DNA from: Roseiarcus sp963783175
GTDB taxonomy: Bacteria; Pseudomonadota; Alphaproteobacteria; Rhizobiales; Beijerinckiaceae
DNA length: 64,000 nucleotides
NCBI GenBank assembly: GCA_963783175.1
Contig: CAWANG010000022.1
Coordinates: 136,560-200,559 of the forward strand
Reading direction: 5' to 3'
The notes under the pieces were generated by a model. That model made no database searches, was not told the origin of the DNA, and saw only the letters and a program-made list of their open reading frames with translations. Made by a program: the position numbers and the translations under genes. This document shows, in pieces, positions 1-9,010 of this stretch; position 1 is the stretch's first letter, and each line of letters opens with the position of its first letter.

Positions 1-380
1 AAGAAAATGCCGAACACCGTCAGCTCCCGGCGCCAGTAGACCGGGATGCTTCGCTTCACCAGGACGTGCCAGGCGAGAACCATCAGCGTCGGCGCTGCGA
101 GCAGTTGCGGAATGCGCAAAGGCTCCAGCATTGGAAAGGCTTCGTGGATCCGGAAGAAGGAAAAGATGATGAAGCCGAGGCACAGCGCGAACGGGTTCGA
201 AAAAGCGAACAGAGCTGCGAACGGCAGCAGCGCAAGTCCGATCGGCGCCACGGGCGCAACGCCCGGCGGCAGCGGCGCGAGGGCAGCCGCAGCGGCAAAC
301 GCGGACGCGATGACAGCGAAAAGCATATGCCTGCTTTCCGCCGGCCGCGGCCGCGCCGCTGTTGTCGTCGCAGCAGTCAC
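1..380 (-). CDS. O-antigen ligase/polymerase-like membrane protein, N-terminal part (runs off left edge)
   Basis: Only the first 126 codons are inside the window. The visible part begins with a GTG at 380, which overlaps the stop of the upstream flippase gene by four bases (GTGA), so the two are translationally coupled. The sequence is hydrophobic with several predicted membrane segments (residues about 19-60 and 62-80) and a basic stretch around an Arg-His-Glu, as in the N-termini of Wzy/WaaL-type proteins of exopolysaccharide loci. An ATG 18 codons downstream is an alternative start. The role (polymerising or ligating lipid-linked glycan at the inner membrane) is inferred from hydrophobicity and from position next to the flippase; the catalytic loop lies outside the window. 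Confidence 0.6.
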   Translation of the reverse strand, partial: MTAATTTAARPRPAESRHMLFAVIASAFAAAAALAPLPPGVAPVAPIGLALLPFAALFAFSNPFALCLGFIIFSFFRIHEAFPMLEPLRIPQLLAAPTLMVLAWHVLVKRSIPVYWRRELTVFGIF

Positions 381-1795
381 GCGGGTCGCTCGCGCAGGAC
401 CGCGATCACCTCATTCCCAGCGACGCGCCACAGCAGCGTCGCAACACCTATGAACGCCATGGCGAGCAACGCGGCGGAGGCCGCGGGGCCCGAAGTGATA
501 CGCATTCCCACAACGAGCGCCGCGACCAGCGCGACCAGCGCGGCTGCGAGACCCCAGGGGTATTGGATCGGCGCGGCGCTGCGGCCGACGACGACGTAAA
601 GCGCAACGCGGACAAAGTGGCCCGCTATGGTGGCGGCGATCGCTCCCCAGACGCCATAGGGATGGGTGAGCGCGACGTATCCGGCGAGGGCAACGGCGGC
701 GCCGCAAGCGTTGACCGCGAGAACCTGATAGCCGTTGCTTCGGGCGTAGGCGCCGACGTTGAGGAGGCTGCAAAGCTCGTTAAGCACCGCGGCAAGCACC
801 AGCCACGGCAGATAGGGCAGCGCGGCGCGATAGGCCGCTGGGAGGAGGGTCTGGACGAGGAGTGGAGCGCCGACGCAGGTGACAGCGGCGCCGATGGCAA
901 GAAGGCTCATGCCAACGCCGACCGCTCGTGCGCTCACCTCCAGGCCGTCGCGCTTCTTCAGGAAGCCGATGCGTTGGGCGTACCACCAGAGCCCGAACGG
1001 CTGCATGACGAGAGCGGTGATGAGCGAGAGTTTCACCGCGAGGCCATAAAAGCCCAGTTCCGCTGGGGCCACAGCGCCGGCGAGGAACCAGCGGTCGCAC
1101 GAACCCAGGACGAACATGGACAAAGATCCGCCGACCAGCGGCGCGCCATACCGGCCCGCCCGAGCGAAAGTGGCGCGGTCCAGTCGCACCCCACAGTCCC
1201 TGATCTGTAGCGTCAGCAGGGTCGCAGCGATTGCCGTATCGACCGAAGCATTGCCCGCCAGGAGGCCCTCGACGCCGAACCCCGCGCGCAGCGTGACGCT
1301 CATGACGGCGACCTGGGTCAAGGTTCGCGCACTGGTGAACAGGAGGAACGCCCCGGCGCGGCCCCGCAGACGCAGCCAGGCGAGCGGAAGTTCGATCAGC
1401 CCGGACAGCGTCGCTGCGGCCAGACCGATGGAAAGCGGCAACTCGATCGATGAAAGGCTGAGACGTCGAGCAAGCGTCCAGACTGCAGCCTGAAGGCTCG
1501 CCCCAACGATCAACGCGAGAGTCAATGCCATGCCGGCGAGGCCTGCGCTGATCTGTCGCTGCTTCGGCCCGTTCTCGCCACCGGCGAACCGGAAAAGGCT
1601 ATCGGCGATGCCCAAGGTCATGACGATGCCAAAGGCTTCGACGATGCTCGAGACCAGCTCGAGCCGGCCGTAATCCGACGGCGCCAGCCGGCCCGTCGCC
1701 AGTGGTATCGTGATGAGCGACATGCCCTTCGTCACCAGCACGCTGGCGCCGAACAGCCAAAATGATCGCAGTCTGACCAACAGTTCGAGCATCAT
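377..1795 (-). CDS. Polysaccharide flippase, Wzx/MATE-like
   Basis: A 472-residue, almost wholly hydrophobic protein with about 12-14 predicted membrane helices and the N-terminal layout of polysaccharide biosynthesis exporters (short basic N-terminus, then a long helix with the LVTKGMSLITIPLA stretch). Such proteins flip undecaprenyl-diphosphate-linked repeat units across the inner membrane. Its ATG overlaps the stop of the upstream glycosyltransferase (ATGA at 1792-1795), and its stop overlaps the next membrane protein (GTGA at 377-380), giving a tight glycosyltransferase-flippase-ligase operon on the minus strand. Length and hydropathy fit the family; the sugar transported cannot be read from the sequence. 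Confidence 0.85.
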   Translation of the reverse strand: MMLELLVRLRSFWLFGASVLVTKGMSLITIPLATGRLAPSDYGRLELVSSIVEAFGIVMTLGIADSLFRFAGGENGPKQRQISAGLAGMALTLALIVGASLQAAVWTLARRLSLSSIELPLSIGLAAATLSGLIELPLAWLRLRGRAGAFLLFTSARTLTQVAVMSVTLRAGFGVEGLLAGNASVDTAIAATLLTLQIRDCGVRLDRATFARAGRYGAPLVGGSLSMFVLGSCDRWFLAGAVAPAELGFYGLAVKLSLITALVMQPFGLWWYAQRIGFLKKRDGLEVSARAVGVGMSLLAIGAAVTCVGAPLLVQTLLPAAYRAALPYLPWLVLAAVLNELCSLLNVGAYARSNGYQVLAVNACGAAVALAGYVALTHPYGVWGAIAATIAGHFVRVALYVVVGRSAAPIQYPWGLAAALVALVAALVVGMRITSGPAASAALLAMAFIGVATLLWRVAGNEVIAVLRERPA

Positions 1796-2946
1796 GCCGC
1801 CTCGAACACAGAAGAAAGCGCGCGTGAGGCGACATCGAGCGAAAAGCCTTCGATCATGCGCTGGCGGGCTCTCCGGCCCATGTTCGTCCGAGCCTCGTCG
1901 GTGATGTTGACGGCAGAGTCGATCGCCGCGGCGAGTGAGGCGGGATCGTCGGGTTCGGCGAGGAAACCGGTCTCGTCGGTCACCATCTCCTTCAGCCCCA
2001 TGAAGCGCGTGGCGACGACAGGTAGTTCCATCGCCATCGCTTCCTTGACGACCATCGGTCCAGAGTCGCGCGAGCCGTCGGGCGCCGGCTTGAATGGAGC
2101 GATGAGCGCCTGATATCGGGGTGCCTGGTCAATGATCCATTCGCGCGAGCGCGCGCCGAGAAAACGCGCGCGGTCGCCAAGGCCCAACGCTTCGGCGCGG
2201 GCTCGCAATTCATCAGCGAGAGGGCCATCACCGACGAGGTCGACGCTCGCCGAGCCTTGGATCGACAGTGCTGTTAGAAGATCGTCGATGCCCTTTTGCT
2301 CGACCAGCCGACCGACAAAAAGGAGGCGACGGTCGGGAGCGCTTCGGCCAGCGGGCCGAAAGGCGTTAGGGTCAGTGCCGCAGGGAATTGTCGCAATGCT
2401 CGCCCCAGGCGCGAGCGCATCAAGGTGCTCGGCCATGTCGTTGCAGACCGCGACGACAGCGTCCGCCGCCGAGAGCTTGAGAGGGAGATCCTCCGGTTCC
2501 GCGTAAACATCATGACCGTGGCAGACGAAGGAGACCGAGGCGCCAATCCAACGGGCCGCGACGATCGCATGGGCCGCGGCGCCTCCCGAGAAATGAGCGT
2601 GGAGATGCTCGCATCCCGTCGACCGCGCGATAGCCGCGATCTTCATCGCGTTCCAGAGCAGCGAGAGGCGCGGCAGGCGGCGTTGGCGCCAGACGTACCG
2701 CAGCGCCGCGGCCGCTCCGCGGCCGGGCCGCGCCAATGTCGACAGGGCTTGCTGCTTGGTCGTCGAATCAAGCGTGCGGGCGTCCTTTGCCAGCGCGCGA
2801 TCGGCGGTTTGCGCCGGCCCCTGCCGCAAATGCATAACGATGGGTACGATCCGGTGTCCAAAATGGACAACGGCCCGCATCTCGTCCCCGACGAATGTTT
2901 CCGAAAAGACAGGAAAATCCGCCAGCACGTAGCCGATCTGTTTCAT
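1792..2946 (-). CDS. GT4-family glycosyltransferase
   Basis: A 384-residue GT-B glycosyltransferase. The N-terminal half has the acceptor-side HGHDVYAE motif near residue 140. The C-terminal half has the LLFVGRLVEQKGIDDLL nucleotide-sugar motif and an E-x7-E region in the KEAMAMELPVVAT segment. The start was set at the ATG at 2946 because similarity begins with MKQIGYVLADFPVFSE; an in-frame ATG six codons upstream adds nothing conserved. It leads the minus-strand operon and overlaps the flippase gene by four bases. Probable role: transfer of one sugar to the lipid-linked repeat unit on the cytoplasmic face. Donor and linkage are unknown. Confidence 0.85.
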   Translation of the reverse strand: MKQIGYVLADFPVFSETFVGDEMRAVVHFGHRIVPIVMHLRQGPAQTADRALAKDARTLDSTTKQQALSTLARPGRGAAAALRYVWRQRRLPRLSLLWNAMKIAAIARSTGCEHLHAHFSGGAAAHAIVAARWIGASVSFVCHGHDVYAEPEDLPLKLSAADAVVAVCNDMAEHLDALAPGASIATIPCGTDPNAFRPAGRSAPDRRLLFVGRLVEQKGIDDLLTALSIQGSASVDLVGDGPLADELRARAEALGLGDRARFLGARSREWIIDQAPRYQALIAPFKPAPDGSRDSGPMVVKEAMAMELPVVATRFMGLKEMVTDETGFLAEPDDPASLAAAIDSAVNITDEARTNMGRRARQRMIEGFSLDVASRALSSVFEAA

Positions 2947-3015
2947 GACTGCTTCCCTTGGCAAGACTCATGCACTGATGGGCCTGTCAGCAAGCGCAGT
3001 GCCAAGGAAACTCAA

Positions 3016-3957
3016 ATGAAGCGAACCCCGAGATGCTCGGTCGTCATACCGACGTATAATTGTCTCGACTTTCTGCCGATCGCTGTTGCGAGCGTCTGGC
3101 TGCAGGACATCGAGGATATCGAGATTCTGGTGGTCGACGACGCCTCGACCGACGGAACAGGGGCTTGGCTCAGCCGGGAGGCATCGCGGGACGCCCGGCT
3201 GATTCCATTGCAGGGGGGCGGCAAGGGGCCCGGCGGGACGCGAAATCTCGCGATTTCCCAAGCCCGTGCGCCGATTATCGCCTTTCTCGATGCAGACGAT
3301 TATTGGTGGCCCAACAAGCTCCGGAGCCAACTCGCCTTTCATGAGGCGCGCAGCGACGTCGGATTTAGTTTCACCGACTACCTGCACGTCGATCCGCGCG
3401 GCGAGGTACGGGGGACCTGTTTCGAGTACTGGAAGCCACCCTATGTCGACCGCTCGAATTTCGACTTTTCCATCATCGAGAACGCCGAACTGGAGCTTCT
3501 GGCGGCCAACACGGTCGGCACTTCGACGGTGGTCGCTTCCCGTCGCGCATTGCAAAACGCGAATGGTTTCGCGACTCTTTCGCATTCCGCGGAGGACTGG
3601 GACCTCTGGCTGCGCCTAGCTGGAGAAGGCGGGGTCGCATGCAGCGCAGCCACAACCGCGACATACCTGATGCGTCCGACCAGCGAGACCGGGAATCGAA
3701 GCGCCCGCATCGAGGCGATGAGAGCGATCGTCGGCCGGTATGGCGAGCATCGAGACGCAATTGCGAAAAAGGCGCTTCAGCGTGCGAACGCCCGGATAAG
3801 CGCCGCGGAGGCCGAGCAGGCGCGCCTTCTCGGCGATCCATGGGGGGCCGCTCGCGCCCATGTTGGCGCCTTCATGAAATGGCCGCAGCGCCGAACGGCG
3901 CGCGCCGCAGCGGCCGATCTCGTCGCGACACTGACCAGGACTGCCGGACTGCGATGA
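3016..3957 (+). CDS. GT2-family glycosyltransferase
   Basis: A 313-residue GT-A fold enzyme. It opens with the classic SVVIPTYN motif at residues 8-15, followed by VVDDASTDGT and the metal-binding LDADDYW motif near residue 95. The frame is open for a further 720 bases upstream, but that part is antisense to the preceding glycosyltransferase and is not conserved. The ATG at 3016 follows an AAGGAAA ribosome-binding site and directly precedes the family motif. The stop overlaps the next start (ATGA at 3954-3957), so it is coupled to the kinase/phosphatase regulator downstream. Likely adds a sugar in the exopolysaccharide repeat unit. Confidence 0.85.
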   Translation: MKRTPRCSVVIPTYNCLDFLPIAVASVWLQDIEDIEILVVDDASTDGTGAWLSREASRDARLIPLQGGGKGPGGTRNLAISQARAPIIAFLDADDYWWPNKLRSQLAFHEARSDVGFSFTDYLHVDPRGEVRGTCFEYWKPPYVDRSNFDFSIIENAELELLAANTVGTSTVVASRRALQNANGFATLSHSAEDWDLWLRLAGEGGVACSAATTATYLMRPTSETGNRSARIEAMRAIVGRYGEHRDAIAKKALQRANARISAAEAEQARLLGDPWGAARAHVGAFMKWPQRRTARAAAADLVATLTRTAGLR

Positions 3958-5459
3958 AGATTTTCGACGAGTGGCGTCCGGCCTCGCTCGAGGATGTGTC
4001 GTGGATCCGCCGCACGATGGCGAGGCGGCTCGTCGATCTGCGTCTGTCCGAAGACATCCTCGACGATCTTCAGTTGATCGTCAGCGAAATCGGAAGCAAC
4101 GCGGTCATGCATGGCCGGCCTGTGCCGGGCGTGCTTGCCGTGCGGGTCGACATCGAAGGCGCCGATCTCCGGATTGAGATCGAGGACGACGGCGGCCGCT
4201 TCGAACTCGCCGAGGAAATTGGTTCGGCGGCCTCTTCCCACCCGGGCGATCTCGATCGCATTTCCGGCCGAGGACTGGCGCTTGCTCGCGCCGCGCTCGA
4301 CCGAGTCCAGCACAGCTATGACGGACGAAACCATTTCGTCGGGCTGCGGAGTCTGCGGCGCCGAAGGCCAACGGCGCTGGTCGTCGAAGACGCGCCGACG
4401 CTGCTCGACATGTACGCCGACTATCTGAGGAAGGACTATAATGTCATCGGCTGCGTTTCGCTCGCGGAAGCAAGGTCGGCGCTGCGCTCGAATCCGATCG
4501 ACGTCGTCGTTGCCGATATCCATCTCGGCGACGGGCTCGGATCCGAGCTTCCGGGCGAGGTCGACGAGCTCACCGAAGGCGGTGCGCTGCCTGTGGTTCT
4601 GCTGACGGCCGACACGTCGCCCGACATGCGGCAGACCGCGTTGCGCGGCGGGGCGGAGTTCTACTTGGCCAAGCCGGTACGCGCGAGGTCTCTGCGCGAG
4701 GCGGTCGCGCTCGCCATCTCACGCGCCGATCTCCGAAACGCCCGGCTCGCCCGCACATTCGCCCGCCATGTGGATGACCTGATCGCAGCGAAATTACCTT
4801 CGCATCTTGGCTCCTACCGCCTCGCAAGCGCGGGCGGAACCGCCGCGACGGGCGGAGGGGACCTGATCGTCCATCTGCCTGGAGACGCCACAGATCGCAT
4901 CGTGGTTATCGACGTTATGGGGCACGGCGTGAGCGCGCGCGCCTGGGCAGTCGCCTACTCCGCGATCGTTCGCACCTTGCATCACGTCTGCGGCGGCCTG
5001 TCGACCTCCGCGTTCCTGACCGAGCTTGCCCGCATCGCGTGGCGCGAGCCAGCCTTGGCCCGGGCGATGGCGACGGTGCTCATCCTCGACATGGATGCAG
5101 ACGGCGTGACCATGGCTTCGGCGGGACATCCCCATCCGATCATCTTCGGTTCGCACGTCGTCCGGCCCAAGACCGTGGCGCCGCTCATTGGAGTGCTGGA
5201 GCCGGAACCTTACGAATCTCAGACGTTTGCGCTCGCGAGCGGCGATCGCATGGTGGTCTTTACTGACGGCCTCGATCCCGTGGGCGTCGCGGCCGGAGGA
5301 GATCCGCCGGCATGGTTCATGGACCTGGCCAGGAATTTGACCAACGCGCCGATCGCCGAGGCGGCCGCTCGTCTGCGGAAGGCGACCGAAACAGCGCTTG
5401 GGCCGCAGCCGATGGACGATTGGACCTTCCTCCTCATTGAGAAGCCTGTGCAAGCCTGA
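3954..5459 (+). CDS. RsbW-like kinase / receiver / PP2C phosphatase fusion, SypE-like partner-switching regulator
   Basis: A 501-residue three-domain regulator. Residues 1-135 form an HATPase of the anti-sigma-factor kinase type (E45, N49 in SEIGSNAVMHG; IEDDGG at 76-81; GRGLALA at 106-112). Residues 140-255 are a receiver with acidic pocket E145/D146, phospho-acceptor D188, T218 and K240. Residues 285-501 are a SpoIIE/RsbU phosphatase with GGD (D303), the D320 of IDVMGHG, and TDG (D438). All catalytic residues look intact. This order is that of Vibrio fischeri SypE, which phosphorylates and dephosphorylates the STAS protein SypA to control biofilm polysaccharide. A STAS gene lies 2 kb away. 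The gene is coupled to the upstream glycosyltransferase by ATGA; its last 26 bases overlap the convergent gene. Confidence 0.9.
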   Translation: MKIFDEWRPASLEDVSWIRRTMARRLVDLRLSEDILDDLQLIVSEIGSNAVMHGRPVPGVLAVRVDIEGADLRIEIEDDGGRFELAEEIGSAASSHPGDLDRISGRGLALARAALDRVQHSYDGRNHFVGLRSLRRRRPTALVVEDAPTLLDMYADYLRKDYNVIGCVSLAEARSALRSNPIDVVVADIHLGDGLGSELPGEVDELTEGGALPVVLLTADTSPDMRQTALRGGAEFYLAKPVRARSLREAVALAISRADLRNARLARTFARHVDDLIAAKLPSHLGSYRLASAGGTAATGGGDLIVHLPGDATDRIVVIDVMGHGVSARAWAVAYSAIVRTLHHVCGGLSTSAFLTELARIAWREPALARAMATVLILDMDADGVTMASAGHPHPIIFGSHVVRPKTVAPLIGVLEPEPYESQTFALASGDRMVVFTDGLDPVGVAAGGDPPAWFMDLARNLTNAPIAEAAARLRKATETALGPQPMDDWTFLLIEKPVQA

Positions 5460-6507
5460 AACCGGCATCGCGGTAGGACTCGAGGGTCCTTTCGAGGCCG
5501 GCATCAAGCCCAAAACGGTCGCGCGCGGTCCGCCACGCGGCGTGACGCCATTTTCCGCCGTCCTTGGCGCCTCTGGACCATTCCCCTACGATCGATCGTA
5601 TCGCGTCGAGATTGCCAGGCTCGAACAGCCAGCCGTTTTCGCCATGGTGGATTACGTCGGGCAGGGCGCCGACCCGCGCTGCGGCGACGGGAACGCCGGC
5701 CGCAAGCGCCTCGAGCGCAGCCATCGGCAATCCTTCCGCGCGCGAGGGCATGAGTAGAAGCCCAGTTTCGGGCCAGACAGACGCCATGTTCGCGACGAAG
5801 CCCGAAAATTCGACCCGATCGCCAAAGGCCTCCTCAAGGCCGCCGCGCATCGGTCCGTCGCCATGGATCCGCCAACGGACCCCCGGCGGCGATTGCATCG
5901 CAGCCCGACAGAAAATGTCTGGGCCTTTCTCATGCGACAGACGACCAACGAATGCGACCGTGGCGGGCAGTTCGCCGTCGGACGGTTCGAGCGGCGTGTT
6001 GACGAAATTCGCGATGACTTTCGATCGGAAAGGGAGACGCTCGGCAATGGCCGGGCTGACGCTGACTCGGCTGGCCAGCACGCTCGTCCAAGCGTCTACG
6101 CGTTGATAGAGATTAACCGGAAACGCCCCGATTTCGCCGGCGTGAAACGTCGAGACGACGGGGATCGAGAGAAGACGCGCGGCGAGCCTCCCGAGGATGC
6201 CAGCCTTGTAGCCATGGGTATGAACCAAGTCTACGCGTTCGCGACGCAGTCCCCGGACAAGGCCACGAGTTCCGCCCCGATTGATATCGAACGGAACGCC
6301 GGCCGCCGCCAGTCCGTCTAACCAGGGGTTGGGGCCATGGTCCGCCAGCAGCGTGACGCGTGCATCGACGCCGCGACGTCGAAGTCCGCTCGCCAGCAGT
6401 TCAATATGGCGCTCGATTCCGCCGACTTGGCTGGAATCGACGAGAATACAGATCCGTTCTTCCAGGGCCCGAGGCCCGCCGGTCGCGCGGATCGGCGACG
6501 CAGTCAC
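5434..6507 (-). CDS. GT4-family glycosyltransferase
   Basis: A 357-residue GT-B enzyme. Visible motifs are the glycine-rich VGGIERHIELLASGL acceptor loop near residue 33, HTHGYKAG, the VAFVGRLSHEKGPDIF donor-side motif, and the E-x7-E region in RAEGLPMAALEALAAGVPV. Its ATG overlaps the stop of the tyrosine-kinase-like gene upstream (ATGA at 6504-6507), so STAS, kinase-like protein and this enzyme form one minus-strand transcription unit. The 3' end overlaps the convergent kinase/phosphatase regulator by 26 bases. Presumed to act on the lipid-linked glycan in the cytoplasm. Confidence 0.87.
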   Translation of the reverse strand: MTASPIRATGGPRALEERICILVDSSQVGGIERHIELLASGLRRRGVDARVTLLADHGPNPWLDGLAAAGVPFDINRGGTRGLVRGLRRERVDLVHTHGYKAGILGRLAARLLSIPVVSTFHAGEIGAFPVNLYQRVDAWTSVLASRVSVSPAIAERLPFRSKVIANFVNTPLEPSDGELPATVAFVGRLSHEKGPDIFCRAAMQSPPGVRWRIHGDGPMRGGLEEAFGDRVEFSGFVANMASVWPETGLLLMPSRAEGLPMAALEALAAGVPVAAARVGALPDVIHHGENGWLFEPGNLDAIRSIVGEWSRGAKDGGKWRHAAWRTARDRFGLDAGLERTLESYRDAGFRLAQASQ

Positions 6508-7337
6508 GCCGGGACATCGAGCAAAGACCAGCGACGAGCGCGTTTGGCGAGCGCCTGCGCGAGAGGGGGAAGGAACCGCGACAGGCGCATGGCCTCGCGC
6601 GCGACTTCGTTGCCGACAGTCGGCTGGTCGCGCCCGTTGACGATGATGCCGACGATCTCTGCGGGGTTGAGTGCGGCCTTGGCGAGATCAATCGACTCCC
6701 GAGTTGAAGAACCACCGCGGCCGACAAGCACAATGGCGTCGGCGCTTCTTGCTGCAACAACGCCCGGGATCGAATCGTTCTCGCCCGCTAGCGCCGGAGC
6801 GCAGTCGATTACAATAGCGTCGCGATCCGAATGGGCTTCACGCCACATGGACCGCAAGTACTCGGTCGAGCGATAGCGGAACTGATCAACGTCGGGTCTG
6901 ATCTCGAGCCGCTCGAAGGCTTCCGCGAACGGGTGAACCGCCGGCGTGGTGTCGGCCTTCCCGCTCGCATCGACCAGGAGCGTCTGCATCGGCGCGAGCG
7001 ATGCGCGTTCGGCGAGCGCACGTGCGACAGTCGAAGCTCCGTCGCCGCGTTCGATCGCGATCAATGCGACGACGCGACGCCCATCGCCGATCGTGCGCTG
7101 GTAGAGCGTCTCGATGGCCTGCGAACTCGGCTCTAAACGGACATCGACGTCGGCCTCATTGTGCTTCGCCGCGGCGGACGAGATCGTAGCGATGCTCGCC
7201 ACCGGCGCCGCTCCCGCGCTAAGCGAAGCGTGGTCGCCGCGCCGCAGCGCCGAGGCAGTCGGTTGCTTGAAGAGCCGCCGCGCCGCGCCGGCATTTCGTT
7301 CGGAATGCCGAAAGTCCTCGATATTTTCGATAGTCAT
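6504..7337 (-). CDS. CpsD/CapB-like P-loop protein of polysaccharide export, Walker A lysine missing
   Basis: A 277-residue soluble protein with the fold order of bacterial tyrosine kinases: a Walker A-like loop GDGAST at 98-103, Walker A-prime LLVDAS with D123, and Walker B AIVIDCAP with D178. In active BY-kinases the loop reads GxGKS/T; here the lysine position (101) is alanine. The C-terminus also lacks a tyrosine cluster. It may therefore bind nucleotide weakly and act structurally with a chain-length (Wzc-N/GumC) partner not present in the window. The start ATG has an AAGG element 9 bases upstream. It lies 69 bases downstream of the STAS gene and overlaps the next glycosyltransferase by four bases. 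Confidence 0.78.
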   Translation of the reverse strand: MTIENIEDFRHSERNAGAARRLFKQPTASALRRGDHASLSAGAAPVASIATISSAAAKHNEADVDVRLEPSSQAIETLYQRTIGDGRRVVALIAIERGDGASTVARALAERASLAPMQTLLVDASGKADTTPAVHPFAEAFERLEIRPDVDQFRYRSTEYLRSMWREAHSDRDAIVIDCAPALAGENDSIPGVVAARSADAIVLVGRGGSSTRESIDLAKAALNPAEIVGIIVNGRDQPTVGNEVAREAMRLSRFLPPLAQALAKRARRWSLLDVPA

Positions 7338-7406
7338 GGCGCACCTTCAATCGGCGGGTCATAGAGCAATGTCATCACGTAAATCATCGCTTGCGCCGGA
7401 TTTCCC

Positions 7407-7691
7407 TCAGGCCGCCCTCGTTGGACGCCGCTCGATCATGAACTCGAGACGCAACTGCCGAAGCAGGCGCAGCGGCTGGCCTTCGACATTTGTGAGGGTT
7501 ACTTGCCGCGAACGCTTCTGCAGTCGCTTGAAGACGAAAACGATGCCGCCCACCCCCGAGGAGTCGAGAAACCCCACGCCCCCCAGGTCGAAGCAGACGC
7601 TTTCAACGCCATCCGCTAACTCCTCGAACATCGACTTCATCTCGGCCATCGCGGCCGCATCCATATCCCGCTTGATCTGAACAATACGCAT
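7407..7691 (-). CDS. Single-domain STAS protein (anti-anti-sigma type), SypA-like
   Basis: A 94-residue STAS domain. The motif DLGGVGFLDSSGVGGI at 35-50 carries the Ser pair (44/45) that is phosphorylated in SpoIIAA, RsbV and SypA. The frame extends 51 codons upstream, but that part is non-conserved; the ATG at 7691 is preceded by AAAGGGAA at a normal distance, so the short form is preferred. The gene is the first of the minus-strand STAS, kinase-like protein, glycosyltransferase unit. The natural partner is the RsbW-kinase/PP2C fusion encoded 2 kb away, which would switch this protein between phosphorylated and free states. The downstream target is unknown. Confidence 0.88.
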   Translation of the reverse strand: MRIVQIKRDMDAAAMAEMKSMFEELADGVESVCFDLGGVGFLDSSGVGGIVFVFKRLQKRSRQVTLTNVEGQPLRLLRQLRLEFMIERRPTRAA

Positions 7692-7941
7692 GGTGTGATT
7701 CCCTTTGTTGGCGACCAGGTAGCAACGGCCGTGCCACGGTCCGTGCTGCGAATTCGGGCTCGGGAGGACGCTCGTGCGGTGGCGAATTGCGATCTCTTTG
7801 CAATTTGCAATGCGTCGAGGGCCGGAAAATCCGCGAAATGACATGAACGAGCGCTTCGGGCGTTGGCACGTTCATTGCGCTCCCCTGATGCGGCAGGCCA
7901 GTTCGTTGCGCCCGCTCCGAAAAAGTCGAACGCCCACGACC

Positions 7942-9007
7942 ATGAAGCAGAGCGTTGTCCATATCGTCCAAAGGATGGCCCCCGGCGGGCTCGAGGTGCT
8001 CGTCCTCGAGCTCTCGCGTCAGCTTCCGGGCGACCATGTCATCATAAGTCTGGAGGGGGAGACGGACGCCCTAAGGGCTGCATGGCCGCGCCTCGGCCAG
8101 GACGGCCCGCGGGTGATCGGCCTCTTAAAGCGCCCGGGTCTGGATCCCGCTCTCTTTCTGCGGCTGAAGCGCGAGTTAGGACGTCTGGCGCCCCGGACGG
8201 TCTTCACCCACCATGCTGGCCCGCTCGTCTATGGCGGCTTGGCCGCGCGCCTTTCAGGCGTCCGGCGCCTCATCCATGTCGAGCACGACGTCTGGCACTA
8301 TCAAGCGGCGCGGCGGCGCGGGCTCATCAGTGCGATAGCCTGCCTGACCACTCCGCGGATCGTGGGCGTCACTGAGACGATGCGGCCGACGCTTATGGGG
8401 ATGTTTTCCGGTTTGCCGGTCCACATCATCGCCAATGGGGTCAATCTTGAACAGTTTTCCGGCGATCGCACTCGGTCGCGCAAGATCCTTGGAATTCCTG
8501 TCGACGCGCAGGTGATCGGGGCGGCGGGGCGGCTCGAATGGGTCAAGGGACACGACGTCCTGATCCGCGCCCTCGCGAGTTCTAAGTCGAAGGCGCTGCT
8601 CCTCCTTCTTGGCGACGGCTCACGGCGCAACGAACTCGAAGAGCTGACGCGGAAGGTTGGCGTCGACGCGCAAGTACAGTTTCTCGGGCATCGCGACGAT
8701 GCCGGAAGCATCCTGCCGGCGATGGACGTCTTCTGCCAGCCCTCGCGCTCCGAAGGGCTGCCGCTTGCCGTCCTGGAGGCCCAGGCATGCGGGGTCCCAG
8801 TCGTCGCCTCGGCGGTAGGCGGTCTCGCAGCCGCCGTCTGTCCGGAAACAGGGCGATTGACGCAGCCTGACAATCCTGACGGCGCTCGCCGACGCCCTTG
8901 GGGCCACGCTCAATCGCCTCGCCGCCGGTTCGCCGCGCGCGTTCGTCGCCGCCCGATTCGACTGGCGGAAAACTCTGAGCAGTTACGCCAACCTCATGGA
9001 AGCCTAA
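7942..9007 (+). pseudogene. GT4-family glycosyltransferase, frame broken once near the 3' end
   Basis: Reads as a GT-B enzyme from MKQSVVHIVQRMAPGGLE through VIGAAGRLEWVKGHDVLI and the E-x7-E region in RSEGLPLAVLEAQACGVPVV. Near 8875 the frame is lost, and the expected C-terminal helix (LTALADALGATLNRLAAG) continues in the next frame to a stop at 9005-9007. Dropping one C of the CC at 8875-8876 restores a 354-residue protein, a normal family length, ending three bases before the next ATG. The motifs are undamaged, so this is either a very recent mutation or an inserted base in the sequence. The start is the ATG at 7942; upstream codons are not conserved. Confidence 0.8.
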
Positions 9008-9010
9008 ACG

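Noticed and set aside
2296..3015. Long upstream extension of the GT2 glycosyltransferase frame
   Set aside because: The extension is antisense to the preceding GT4 gene and is rich in Arg/Ala without motifs; the ATG at 3016 has a ribosome-binding site and starts the conserved sequence.
8860..8890. Programmed +1 frameshifting as an explanation for the broken genes
   Set aside because: The break sites share no slippery codon, stop codon or stimulatory structure, and they affect unrelated genes; single inserted bases explain all of them.
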